Shown: piece by piece, positions 12,922 through 22,925 of the stretch | Numbering within the stretch: position 1 is the stretch's first letter | How the letters are laid out: each line of letters begins with the position of its first letter | Assembly: GCA_013420905.1 (NCBI GenBank) | Contig: JAAXNY010000009.1 | Location: 3,162,001 to 3,226,000, forward strand | Direction: 5' to 3' | DNA from: Collybia mongolica | Lineage: Eukaryota > Basidiomycota > Agaricomycetes > Agaricales > Clitocybaceae | DNA: 64,000 nucleotides | Notes under the pieces: generated by a model | Told to the model about the DNA's origin: nothing | Database searches by the model: none | Seen by the model: only the letters and a program-made list of their open reading frames with translations | Position numbers and translations under genes: made by a program

Positions 12922-14140
12922 TGATAGGGCCCGAAATTGTTTGCACTTATAAAGTCAACAAGTAAGGCTATTAGTGTCATTTCTAATAACCAAGTAAGCG
13001 GTAATAAAGGATTAGAGTCGAGCTCCGAGATGGCTAATCAGAGTGAACTAGCCTAATGGATAATACACTATCAGTACAGAGGACTATGAGTACGGTCTAT
13101 TATTAGTCCTATTCACCATGCCCGGTTACAACCTCGGTGTCTTAGTTCATAAGTAACCGTTGTAGTATGATATCATTAGCCCGGGGATCATCATTAATAG
13201 GAGAAGTAATTGTAAATTCGGGACTTGCACAACCCGATCCTAGTCAGGGGTACTTGGTGTTAACTACCGGAAGCGACGGGACACCGTGAATAACAACCGG
13301 GACAATCAGGGGGAGTAAACGACAGTGCCGCGCTGTTTTAAATAACAAAGCGCACGGTCGGGACTTGATAAGAGTTTAGCCCGCTCTTTTGATATTTGAT
13401 AAGTAACCAGTAAACGGCATAATTGGCACGCATGGCGCGCGCGCCAAGCTGTAGTAGACGCGCCGGTATTGAATACAGACCCTTGGCGCGCAGGAGCGCG
13501 GTTCCGTGTAAAATTTACAATTCCATATGATATTTAGTTTGTACATTATAAATAGACTGTAGATGAGTAGCGCTAAGGTAAGGAATCTTGCCCCCACTTC
13601 GCGCTACTATAGAGTATACAAATCACATTTGTTAAAACACTATTGCGTGCCCGAATTAAGGATCAGATTGCTTCAACGTGTCTTGATTGGAATTGATTGA
13701 AGAACTACAGAATTAAAGAAACTTAGTTCGCTTGGAACTTAGTACCGTATTGTCCGTTGGAATTACCAGGCACTTGGCCTTAGTGCACTTGGCACTGTAT
13801 TGTTTGATAAGTCACTTGGACTTATAGATCCGCTTGGGATCATTAATAATTGAACGTACACTTGGTACTCAGTCTATTGGATCGAGAAATATTATAAATA
13901 TACCTAGCAGGTTTATAAACCTGTGTTGAAGCTTTTGTCCGAATCAAACCCGTTGGGAGATCATTAGAAAGGGCTTTGGCTAGTACTATTCAAAGCTTAG
14001 TGTTTCTAAGCACTTGAACCCGAACTCAAAAACAGGCGATTCCTACTGTTAGTGTGTTGATTGTTAGGTTTGGTGTGTGTGTGTGTAAGAGATTACATTT
14101 CATAGCATCAGCACACTTATAGCCCAGGAGCCCCCTTTCA
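12922..14140 (+). repeat. 5' long terminal repeat
   Basis: This 1,219 bp repeat begins TGATAGGGCCCG and ends CCCCCTTTCA (TG...CA). It matches 35968-37185 in the same orientation. It includes a TATA box and a GT microsatellite near 14074. Confidence 0.95.
13547..13554 (+). promoter_or_regulatory. LTR TATA box
   Basis: The sequence TATAAATA lies about 590 bp before the LTR end and is kept in the 3' LTR near 36593. It probably marks the retrotransposon core promoter. The start site is not shown. Confidence 0.55.
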
Positions 14141-14142
14141 TC

Positions 14143-14163
14143 TGGAGCCCACCGCGAGGGTTC
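14143..14163 (+). other. tRNA primer-binding site
   Basis: Two bases after the 5' LTR the sequence TGGAGCCCACCGCGAGG is followed by GTTC. Its reverse complement has the form of a tRNA 3' end (T-loop GAAC, stem, then CCA). This is the expected minus-strand primer site. I could not identify the tRNA. Confidence 0.8.
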
Positions 14164-14596
14164 AGAGTTTTGAATAGTCTAAAGAGAGCATCTTTCTTTG
14201 AAAAATATTATACCAAGACGAGTAACGTCGTCTACAACTTGAAGTAGAGCGGAGAAAGTTTAGTCAATCTGTCTCAAGAGCCGCGCCCACAAGCCAGCTC
14301 GTCAAACAGACTAACTAATCAGCCACTTGCAAGACAAGTAGCTACAAAAACGCGGAAGACTAAAAATTCGCAAAACGCTGGAGTAACAGAGTTGTTACCA
14401 CCTCCTAGGCGAGCGCGCACACGAGGATCTTCACAACCAGCCTTTGGATCTTCAGGACCAAGGCAAGTATTTAGAACCCCAGAGCCCTTAGAAAAACATA
14501 TCGACTACTAGTAGACCAGTAGCGCGCGGAAGATCGTCCGTAGTAAACCCAGTAGCAAACCCGAACTCGTTAGCTACTCAGAACCGTTCAGTAATC
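14164..14596 (+). other. Retrotransposon leader, possible gag N-terminal extension
   Basis: Before the gag ATG the gag frame is open back to about 14517, reading PVARGRSSVVNPVANP just upstream. A second open stretch in another frame (about 14268-14512) reads a basic, proline- and serine-rich peptide ending EKHIDY and two stops. Together they look like one N-terminal extension broken by a single-base shift near 14510. This could equally be untranslated leader. Confidence 0.35.
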
Positions 14597-16108
14597 ATGA
14601 CTGAACCCCCTCGTAAATATATGCCCCAACCAGGCGTCCGCGATGCACCAGTATTCAAAGGAAAAGAGCCCACGGGTTTAATCCGATTTCTGGAGCAAAT
14701 GGAGGTCCTATGGAAGGAGTGTAACATTACAAATGATGAAGAAAAGAAGTTAATGTTGGGAAAATACGCAGACCTACAATCAGAGAATGAGTGGAGGGCT
14801 TTAGACCACTATAAGACAGGCACTTGGACGGATTTCAAGACAGAGTTAATCTCTAGTTATCCGGAAGCGCTCGATCAAGTAGAAGGATCAGTAGCCAAGC
14901 TAGAAGCAGTGTGTCGCGCCAACCCACGTATCGGAGTAACCGATGAGGCCGCGCTGAAAAAGCTGAAGCGTGAATTCAAAGCAGAATCTATTAAACTCTT
15001 GGGAGTTAGGCCACCTATTATCTCTAACCGAGAATTAGTTACCAAGTTCTTGGGATGTCTAGACGAAGTCTTCAGATCCCAAGTACAAGGAAGGCTAACC
15101 CTGCTAGGGAATAATCAGTCTAATGCTACACAGGCAGGACAAGCTGTTGCTACAAACAACCGAGCAGATCCTAATACTATTGCCGAAGCCGCCGCGCTCG
15201 CGCGACGAAAAGGGGATCAGTACGATCTGGAGGAAGTTATAGCAACTGCAATCAGCATTTCTGAAGGTGTAGCCAACATGAATATTCCAGACACGAATAG
15301 ATCGTTTATAGCGTCCGTAACAGCAACAGCAGCGCCCAAAATCAAAGTAGAGATGGATGAAATAAAACAACAAATAGTTAATTTGTTAGACCGTCTCCAA
15401 GTAAATGAGAAGAATACGAGGAGTGGATTCAAGGATGTAATGAAAGCGCTTCAACAAGCAACTGTTCAGAACCATGCCGCGAATAGCGCACCCCAGCAGC
15501 ATCAGTATCAGAACCAGTACGGAAAGCCTAAAGAAGGACAACCGCAAAGACCAAATGCGTATAAATGTCACTACTGTTTTACACCCGGACACTTCATAAT
15601 GGCCTGTCCCGAGAAACAGAAACATTTTGAAGAAGGGAAAATAAAAACCAATGCAAATGGAGGGGTATGCTTACCAGACGGATCATATATTCCAAGGGAG
15701 CCAGAAACGGTATCCTTGAAAGATAAAGTGGAACACTTCCATTCAAAGAAGGTAGCGGCCCTTTATTACGGAGATGTCACGGAAGGACCCACTCCAGGAG
15801 TATTGTCCGTTATGCAGTCACATAGTGCAGTAGACAATAGTAATGACATTGGAACCTTGAAAGCCATAATGGCACAAATGGCGCAATTTCAAGCACAACA
15901 AATGTTAGGACAACAGAGCGTGCAAACCGCGTTGCCAGTACCGTCTCAGATGCAGAAGCAGGAATATATAAATAATAACTATAATCCTACGGCAAAGAGC
16001 GCGCCGAATCCTGACATAGTAGCCTTACAAGCACAAATGAGTACTTTATTAGGGCAGGTAGCAGAACTCAATAACCAAAACAAGGTTAAAGAGTCGGGTT
16101 TCAATTAG
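14597..16108 (+). CDS. Gag-like capsid/nucleocapsid protein
   Basis: This 503-residue protein is expected to form the retrotransposon particle and bind its RNA. Residues 1-170 are a helical capsid-like region (MEVLWKEC, YADLQSENEW, GTWTDFKTEL). A zinc knuckle CHYCFTPGHFIMAC (C-x2-C-x4-H-x4-C) lies at about residues 324-337, after a glutamine-rich linker. The C-terminal part is also glutamine-rich. It is the first gene after the primer-binding site and ends 5 bp before the protease frame, which is in a different phase. A frameshift or reinitiation would be needed to join them. No internal stop is seen. Confidence 0.85.
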   Translation: MTEPPRKYMPQPGVRDAPVFKGKEPTGLIRFLEQMEVLWKECNITNDEEKKLMLGKYADLQSENEWRALDHYKTGTWTDFKTELISSYPEALDQVEGSVAKLEAVCRANPRIGVTDEAALKKLKREFKAESIKLLGVRPPIISNRELVTKFLGCLDEVFRSQVQGRLTLLGNNQSNATQAGQAVATNNRADPNTIAEAAALARRKGDQYDLEEVIATAISISEGVANMNIPDTNRSFIASVTATAAPKIKVEMDEIKQQIVNLLDRLQVNEKNTRSGFKDVMKALQQATVQNHAANSAPQQHQYQNQYGKPKEGQPQRPNAYKCHYCFTPGHFIMACPEKQKHFEEGKIKTNANGGVCLPDGSYIPREPETVSLKDKVEHFHSKKVAALYYGDVTEGPTPGVLSVMQSHSAVDNSNDIGTLKAIMAQMAQFQAQQMLGQQSVQTALPVPSQMQKQEYINNNYNPTAKSAPNPDIVALQAQMSTLLGQVAELNNQNKVKESGFN

Positions 16109-16113
16109 GTCCG

Positions 16114-17229
16114 ATGAAGGAGGCTAAGGAACACGCTAGACCTACGACTAGGTCGCGTTCCAAGAGACAGCCAGAGGACCGAAGTAAAAATAGAAATAGT
16201 CGTCAAGAAAGTAACAATTCAGAGAGTAGTCAGGATAGTAGCGAAGAGGAGCGGGTAGTGCCGTCTCCTAGTAAAAGGAAAGTAAAATTTGCTGAACCAT
16301 CAGTAAAGTCTCCAGTACGAAAAGAACTACCCTACATCAATGTGCCCGTGGTACCCTACATACCCCGGAGAACGGAACGCAACCCTGAACCAGTTGATCC
16401 GCTACCTAATTTTAACACTAAACGCGGTCCGACTTATGAAACTAAGTCCCCGATAGAAGTAAAATTAAAAGGTGGCGATATAATTGCTAAAGTGTTAGAC
16501 AACCCTATCACATTGATGACGGGAGAGTTAATGGGCTCGTCAAAAACCATTAGAGATGGGATAAAGAATATTGTAACTGCCAGACGTAAGTCCCTTACCC
16601 AAAGGGACGCTAACTTGCAAATAAACGGAATAGATGAGGAAGACGTCTTACCCTTTGGAGGGGACTGGGAACTTGATGATAACTACTTACGGCATGACGC
16701 GCTACCAGTAGAGTCAATCCCATTCCAGTCTTTCTTCATCTCGGAGTATGACCGCGGCGGAATACCTAAGGGATCTATAATATGTGGGGACCCAGTCCTA
16801 CAGTATTTAGAATCTTTACCAGCTGGGGAAGAGCCCAAACAGTTGTATGTAGCAAAAGAATCGGCCTCTTTGCGCGCAGTATATCCAGTAATAAATGGGG
16901 TAGGAACGGAGGAATCTTTATTAGATGGGGGATCCCAAATAGTATCAATGGCTAAACAAACGGCTTTAGACTTGGATATTTCATGGGATCCGGACGTTGT
17001 CATACACATGCAGAGTGCTAATAAACAAGTGGAGAAAACAGCGGGATTAGCGCGCAATGTCCCTTTCTTGTTTAATGACATGGCCATCTACCTCCAAGTA
17101 CATATTATAAATTCACCCACATACAAAGTATTGCTCGGGAGACTGTTTGATACACTCACGGAAAGTCAGATCAAAAATGCTCGGGACGGGGGACAAGTAG
17201 TCACTATCACGGACCCTAACACGGGATGA
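16114..17229 (+). CDS. Retropepsin-like aspartic protease region of pol
   Basis: This 371-residue frame follows gag. The first 100 residues are basic and serine-rich (KKxKF-type, PSPSKRKVKF). The protease fold appears near residues 255-355: LLDGGSQIVSM in the active-site position, and VLLGRLFDTL as the hydrophobic-hydrophobic-Gly flap-end motif. The active site reads DGG where DSG or DTG is usual; related basidiomycete elements may share this, but I cannot check. After its TGA stop (17227) the same frame continues RCTIPTHAKG, then a shift leads into the RT frame. The stop therefore looks like a CGA-to-TGA change in a once continuous polyprotein. Confidence 0.7.
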   Translation: MKEAKEHARPTTRSRSKRQPEDRSKNRNSRQESNNSESSQDSSEEERVVPSPSKRKVKFAEPSVKSPVRKELPYINVPVVPYIPRRTERNPEPVDPLPNFNTKRGPTYETKSPIEVKLKGGDIIAKVLDNPITLMTGELMGSSKTIRDGIKNIVTARRKSLTQRDANLQINGIDEEDVLPFGGDWELDDNYLRHDALPVESIPFQSFFISEYDRGGIPKGSIICGDPVLQYLESLPAGEEPKQLYVAKESASLRAVYPVINGVGTEESLLDGGSQIVSMAKQTALDLDISWDPDVVIHMQSANKQVEKTAGLARNVPFLFNDMAIYLQVHIINSPTYKVLLGRLFDTLTESQIKNARDGGQVVTITDPNTG

Positions 17230-17384
17230 AGGTGTACTATTCCTACCCATGCAAAGGGATCACTGCCTAAGCTGTTAAAAAGACAACCGGAGCAGGATTT
17301 TCGGCCTTCGATGAATTAATCCAAAGTGATCAAGGAGAGCTAGCCGTAGAAATTGCTGAAGATGAGGACGGAAACTTTATTATA

Positions 17385-20300
17385 ATGGGTTATAGACACC
17401 CTACTGATAAGCGGAATTTTGGTCACAAGGAACTTAGAGATGTCTTTTTGTCTAGAAGTGATGTAAACATGAATAGTACAGTACCTGAACGCGAATTACT
17501 AGCCACGTACTTGGCTTCTGTAGATGAGCGCGATGGACCAGTAATAAACTACGAGCAGAACAGTAGGGACCCAGCAAGTACACCCACTAGACCGCTGACA
17601 TACGCTCAAGAACAGCCCATGATCAATAAAGCTTTAAGTAAATTAAAGCAGTGGCAAGTTGGCACTAATGAGCGCGGTCTTGGAACGGCAACAAGTGGAG
17701 AGTGTAATATTGAGCCCATGGATCAACTAGTAGGAAAGAAGTATAAACCAGTACATTTGAAAACAAAACCAACACTGGCGGATCTGCCTGATAAATTTAG
17801 AATTATCAGAGATATAAAAGGAGACCCTTTAGCGGCCCTACCAGTTCTAACGCCTAACCCAAGGCGCGCGGAATTCCAAAGAGTACACGAAGAAGAGAGC
17901 TTCTTAAAACCTAAAGAGATGGATATAATCCACGACTTTATGTGCAAACATAATGATGGTTTTGCTTGGAATGATAGTGAGCGCGGTAGTTTTAAGAAGG
18001 AATATTTTCCTCCTGTCGAAATACCAGTAGTCCCACATACGCCGTGGACAGAGAGGAACATTAGAATCCCACCAGGGATCTATGAAGATGTTTGTAAAAT
18101 CATCAAGACAAAAATTGATGCAGGAGTCTATGAAAGATCCAATTCATCATATAGGTCTAGATGGTTTACCGTATTAAAGAAAGGCCCAGGAAAGAAGCTT
18201 AGAATTGTACATAGTCTAGAACCGCTGAATGCAGTCACAATAGCGCACTCGGGTTTACCACCCGCTACCGAAGAACTAGCAGAACACTTTGCAGGGCGCG
18301 CTTGTGGCGGAATGATGGATCTATATGTAGGATACGATGAGAGGCCTTTAGCAGAAACCTCGCGCGATCTAACCACGTTCCAAACACCATTTGGCGCGCT
18401 AAGATTAGTAACACTCCCTATGGGATGGACAAATTCTGTTCCAATATTTCATGACGATGTCACGTACATCCTACAGGATGAGGTACCACATGTCACAATA
18501 CCCTATATTGATGATGTACCCGTGCGCGGTCCAGCAACGCGCTACGAACTACTGGACGGAACAGAAGAAGAGCTACCTGGTGCTCCAGGTGTTAGGCGCT
18601 TCTTTTGGGAACATATGCAAAATGTAAATCGCGTCGTACAGAGAATGAAGTATTCTGGAGGAACATTTTCAGGATATAAGTCTATGTTATGCGCAAGTGA
18701 AATTCTAGTGGTAGGACATAGATGTACATATGAAGGACGGAAACCTACTACAGATAGAATCGGTGTAGTTGAAAGATGGGGACCATGCAAAGATGTCAGT
18801 GAAGTACGCGCTTACATGGGAACTATTGGTGTATGCAGGAATTTCATTAAAGACTTCGCCTGTATAGGCCAACCAATTCAAAAGTTAACTAGAAGTAGTG
18901 AACCTTGGATATGGGGGCCTGAGCAAGAAGAAGCGCAGCAGCTATTGTTAGATGCACTTAAAAATAGCCCCGCGCTCCGCCCAATTAATTACACCTGGAA
19001 TACGCCAGTGGTACTATCAGTAGATACGTCATGGAAAGCCGTAGGTTACTATATCTACCAAGAAGACCCTGATATACCTGGAAGAAAGCACTATGCTAGA
19101 TTTGACTCGATAACTCTGAATGAGCGCGAAGCGCGCTTCTCACAACCCAAACGAGAGCTATTCGGATTAATGAGAGTTCTAATGGCATGTTATTATTGGT
19201 TTATTGGAGTACGAAATTTGGTAGTGGAAACGGATGCAAAGTACATTAAGGGGATGTTATCAAACCCAAGTTTAGGACCTAATGCAACGGTAAATAGGTG
19301 GATTGATAGGATACTTATGTTCCACTTTACTTTGGTTCATAAAGCTGGTAAAGGCTTTGGCCCAGACGGTCTGTCAAGACGCGACGCGCGGCTAGGGGAT
19401 CCTGTCTACCCGGACCCAGACAATGGTTACGACGAACCCTCAGGTCCTTTAAGGTTTATCAACCCAACGGAAGGACTGGATGACCCTTTGGAACTGTCAG
19501 ACTTTAAAGAGGAGATCGACACGCGCGGCGGATATTTATTCCAACTTGCAAAGGAAATCTCTGATTTTGAAGTGGAAGTAAACAATGCCTGGGCTGGTGA
19601 AGCAGCATTTATTGGAGAAGTAAAACAGCACTTAGGTTTAGGACGGTTCGGTATGCAAAGAGAAGCTTATCTAAAGCAACTTGTAAATACTACTGTCATA
19701 CCCGATGAAAAGTTTAAATATGACCCTAATGTAAGGGAAGTATATGATGAGTCTAAACGAACACCTACGGCACTGGAACAGGATAAAAACCTACCTTTAA
19801 TAAAGGAATGGTTAAAAAGACCACAAAAGAGACCAAAAGGAATGACAGACCGCGCCTACCTAAAGTTTGCAAGGCAGGCGTCTAATTTCTTTTTGGATCC
19901 AGAAGGCAGGATGTATAGGAAAAATATTGATAGCGCGCACCAGCTTGTTGTTGATAAAAATCACCGAACATATATGATGAAAGCGTCTCACGATTCTGTT
20001 GGACATAGGGGTTTCTATGCAACAAAATCCTTAATAGATAAAAGATTTTGGTGGCCAGAAATGGAGCGCGATGTATCATGGTATGTGAAGTCATGTCACA
20101 TCTGTCAGAGAAGGCTTTTAACTTTGTTGAGAATCCCTCCTGTTATAACCCACACGCCGTCTATATTCCAAGTATTGCATGCGGACACCATGTATATGAG
20201 CCCATCGTCTAACGGTTATAAATACATTGTCCAAGGAAGATGTGCGCTGTCTTCATGGATGGAAGGCGCGCCCCTCAAATCTGAGGATGGCAAGACCTTG

Positions 20301-21278
20301 GGAAGGTGGCTGTTCGAAGAAGTAATTTGTAGATGGGGTTCCCTAACGGAAATTGTAACGGATAATGGTCCTGCCTTTGTCGCAGCCAAAGCGTGGCTGG
20401 AATCCAAGTATGGTATTACAGGAATAAGTATATCACCATACAATTCCAAAGGAAATGGGATCGCCGAGTGCGCACATTGGGATGTGCGTCAAGCCGTCTT
20501 CAAAGCGACAGGCGGTGATGTAAAGAAGTGGTACTACTTCTTCCACCATGTAATGTGGGCTGACAGGATTACTATACGGAGAGGGACGGGTTGCTCCCCC
20601 TATTTTATGATTACGGGCGCGCACCCAACCTTACCGTTAGATATTATTGAAGCCACTTGGTTAGTAAAGTTACCAGGAAAAATATTGACTACAGAGGAAC
20701 TCATTGGGTTTAGAGCGCAGGCTCTAGCTAAGCACGTCCAGCATGTGGCCAATATGAGGAAACGTATCAATATAGAAAAACGAAGGAGACTATTACAGTA
20801 TGAGAAGGATCACAGCGCTACCATCAGAGACTATGATTTCAAACCAGGAAGTTTAGTACTAGTTAGAAATACCGAGGTCGAAAGTTCGCTCGATAAAAAG
20901 CTGAAGCCACGGTACCTGGGACCAATGATAGTCCTGAGACGAAACCGCGGGGGAGCCTATATTGTTTGTGAAATGGATGGATCAGTGTGGCAACATAAAG
21001 TAGGGGCGTTTAGGGTCATTCCCTATTTTGCTAGGAGTACAATTGAACTGCCGGATAATCTGCAAGATCTAATAGACATCTCTAGCGAAACATTAAATGC
21101 TTTAGTGGAATCGGAAGATCCCGCTAATAGACAAGTTTACAAGGAGCATGACTATACCTTTGACAGAGTCCAATTGGATCAGTCCGATTCAGAGTCAAGC
21201 TCTAGTGAAAACACTGAGGAGGGGATAGCGCCGGAGCTACCACAAACTACTATGTCACACCGGAAGTTGCATAAGTGA
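17385..21278 (+). CDS. Pol polyprotein: RT, RNase H, integrase
   Basis: This 1,297-residue frame is open from about 17270. The domain order is RT, RNase H, integrase, the Ty3/gypsy order. RT shows RWFTVLKK, FQTPFGALRLVTLPMGWTNS and the catalytic PYIDDVPV. RNase H shows VVLSVDTSWKAVGYY, KRELFGLM and VVETDAKYI. Integrase has an N-terminal HHCC zinc module (H-D-S-V-G-H ... SCHICQRR), then LHADTMYM, IVTDNGPAF and NSKGNGIAE as the D, D, E residues, and RYLGPMIVL as a GPY-type C-terminal module. No chromodomain is evident. It makes and inserts the cDNA copy of the element. The ORF itself is undamaged, but the upstream junction with protease needs both a stop readthrough and a frameshift, so this copy is probably defective. 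Confidence 0.92.
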   Translation: MGYRHPTDKRNFGHKELRDVFLSRSDVNMNSTVPERELLATYLASVDERDGPVINYEQNSRDPASTPTRPLTYAQEQPMINKALSKLKQWQVGTNERGLGTATSGECNIEPMDQLVGKKYKPVHLKTKPTLADLPDKFRIIRDIKGDPLAALPVLTPNPRRAEFQRVHEEESFLKPKEMDIIHDFMCKHNDGFAWNDSERGSFKKEYFPPVEIPVVPHTPWTERNIRIPPGIYEDVCKIIKTKIDAGVYERSNSSYRSRWFTVLKKGPGKKLRIVHSLEPLNAVTIAHSGLPPATEELAEHFAGRACGGMMDLYVGYDERPLAETSRDLTTFQTPFGALRLVTLPMGWTNSVPIFHDDVTYILQDEVPHVTIPYIDDVPVRGPATRYELLDGTEEELPGAPGVRRFFWEHMQNVNRVVQRMKYSGGTFSGYKSMLCASEILVVGHRCTYEGRKPTTDRIGVVERWGPCKDVSEVRAYMGTIGVCRNFIKDFACIGQPIQKLTRSSEPWIWGPEQEEAQQLLLDALKNSPALRPINYTWNTPVVLSVDTSWKAVGYYIYQEDPDIPGRKHYARFDSITLNEREARFSQPKRELFGLMRVLMACYYWFIGVRNLVVETDAKYIKGMLSNPSLGPNATVNRWIDRILMFHFTLVHKAGKGFGPDGLSRRDARLGDPVYPDPDNGYDEPSGPLRFINPTEGLDDPLELSDFKEEIDTRGGYLFQLAKEISDFEVEVNNAWAGEAAFIGEVKQHLGLGRFGMQREAYLKQLVNTTVIPDEKFKYDPNVREVYDESKRTPTALEQDKNLPLIKEWLKRPQKRPKGMTDRAYLKFARQASNFFLDPEGRMYRKNIDSAHQLVVDKNHRTYMMKASHDSVGHRGFYATKSLIDKRFWWPEMERDVSWYVKSCHICQRRLLTLLRIPPVITHTPSIFQVLHADTMYMSPSSNGYKYIVQGRCALSSWMEGAPLKSEDGKTLGRWLFEEVICRWGSLTEIVTDNGPAFVAAKAWLESKYGITGISISPYNSKGNGIAECAHWDVRQAVFKATGGDVKKWYYFFHHVMWADRITIRRGTGCSPYFMITGAHPTLPLDIIEATWLVKLPGKILTTEELIGFRAQALAKHVQHVANMRKRINIEKRRRLLQYEKDHSATIRDYDFKPGSLVLVRNTEVESSLDKKLKPRYLGPMIVLRRNRGGAYIVCEMDGSVWQHKVGAFRVIPYFARSTIELPDNLQDLIDISSETLNALVESEDPANRQVYKEHDYTFDRVQLDQSDSESSSSENTEEGIAPELPQTTMSHRKLHK

Positions 21279-21582
21279 TAAATCAGTATGAAAACAAAAG
21301 CAGTAAAGACAGTCACTGTGAGCTCCATAGAGGATGAATTTACAACCCCCCTTTCCTTACTTAAGCAGTGGGAAGTCATCTTTATAAAGTATAAATTTCA
21401 TCCCATCATAACAACAGAAATATAATGAATTTCATTTACAAATATTGGGAAATTCAACCCTTAGGGTGGGTAAAAAGAGATGATTTTCCCCCTTGAAAGT
21501 ATGTATTTTATTGGCTGAATTCAAGCCATAGAATGTCCCAAGTCAGCACCTTTAGATTCATCCACTATTCATACCCTGGATG

Positions 21583-21905
21583 AATTTCATACCTCTAAAG
21601 GCAATATTAACCATGTTATCCCAGGATAAATTCTTCACCAAAGCTGGATTAAATAAATGGCTTTTATTCATCCTTTTCCTCAGAATGAATTTCATACTTC
21701 TAAAGGTGGGATTAGTTAAAATATCTCTGGATGAATTCTTCACCAAAACTGGATTAAATAAATGGCTTTTATTCATCCCTTGTCTTAGAATGAATTTCAT
21801 ACTTTTAAAGGTGGGATTAGCTACAGTATCTCTGGATGAATTCTTCACCATAACTGGATTAATTCTATGGCTCTCAATTCATCCCCTTGCTCATAATGAA
21901 TTTCA
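21583..21905. repeat. Plavaka left subterminal tandem repeats (105 bp)
   Basis: Three full units plus a partial start at 21583, 21688, 21793 and 21899. Each begins within the palindromic core ATGAATTTCAT and contains CTCTGGATGAATTCTTCACC or a variant. They are candidate transposase-binding sites, by analogy with subterminal repeats of CACTA elements. Confidence 0.85.
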
Positions 21906-22125
21906 TACCCTTGAGTTTGGATGATTTTCAACAATTTTTGGGGGACTTTTCAGACTGGGGAGCAGGAAATATTCATCCACTGAATGCAATAATTATATTG
22001 CCTAAAATATAGCCTTTTCTAACTGAAAGTCATCCACTAGAGTGCCGAAAAAATCCAATTATATATGAAAAAAATATGGTATCTGTATGGTTTATCAATT
22101 AGAAGATTTTGGAAAATTCTCCTAC

Positions 22126-22760
22126 TCAGAAGTTCTCCTCTTCTAGGTCTGATTCACCTGTCATGTCCTCATCCCCATCCTCATTGCCCTTGCCCTCATC
22201 CCCGTCCTCTCGGTCCCCATTTCCTATGGCTGTGTCCATGTCATCACTCTCGCCGTGTTCACTTCCATCCTCATCTGCTTCCATTTCTCGATCATCATCA
22301 TCTGTGTTATTGGCGAGTGTTGAGGGTGGTGGTAGATATCCGCAACGACGAGCATAGGCGCGCCTGTTTTTGAGGTTGTATTTTATAAATTCCTCGACGG
22401 GCCAGCCATGGGCAAATCGGTTCAGATACTCGTGACGCTTTCGAGCCTGACAACTTTGTTAGTCAAAGGGAGGGTAAATAACAGGAGACTTACTACAGCA
22501 ATTATTCGGGCTATTATTGGTTTGGGTTGTCGGTGCCATGAAAGGCTGTAATCGATCCCTGCCGTGGCAGTCAATTCACGAACAGAACGCTATAGATAAT
22601 CAGATAGATTCCGTGAATAAAAATGAAACTTACGCGAATTGATGTATATAAATCCTGGTCATCTTCTAAACACATTGCAAACTGTAAGTTAAATTTCTTT
22701 CTGCTAGAGCCGCGCGCCGTTGAAGGTGGAAGCCTAGTAAACCCAGTATTTAACTTCAAT
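22126..22760 (-). CDS. Small Plavaka-associated gene with acidic tail
   Basis: I read at least three exons on the minus strand. The pieces are LKLNTGFTRLPPSTARG..EDDQDLYTSIR, then SVRELTATAGIDYSL..IIARIIAVV, then ARKRHEYLNRFAHGW..RRCGYLPPPS leading into a tail rich in Asp, Glu and Gly that ends EEENF at 22126. Introns are short with GTAAGT-type donors. The 5' start is not resolved: the TTG at 22759 is not a convincing start, and an upstream exon is likely. From memory, similar small proteins accompany fungal DNA transposons, but I cannot name a function. The acidic tail might contact histones or basic proteins (speculative). Confidence 0.5.
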
Positions 22761-22925
22761 TTCCAACAAAAAAGGCAGCAGGGAAGTAAACTGGGCCGTA
22801 GGATAATAGAAAAAGGAAGACAGCATAAACGACAGAAATTAAGTCATACTTAGGATAGGATGTGGGCATGTCAATTATCAAGCAATGTATATATTATAGA
22901 AGGATTATGTTAATAGTGCCCCTAC

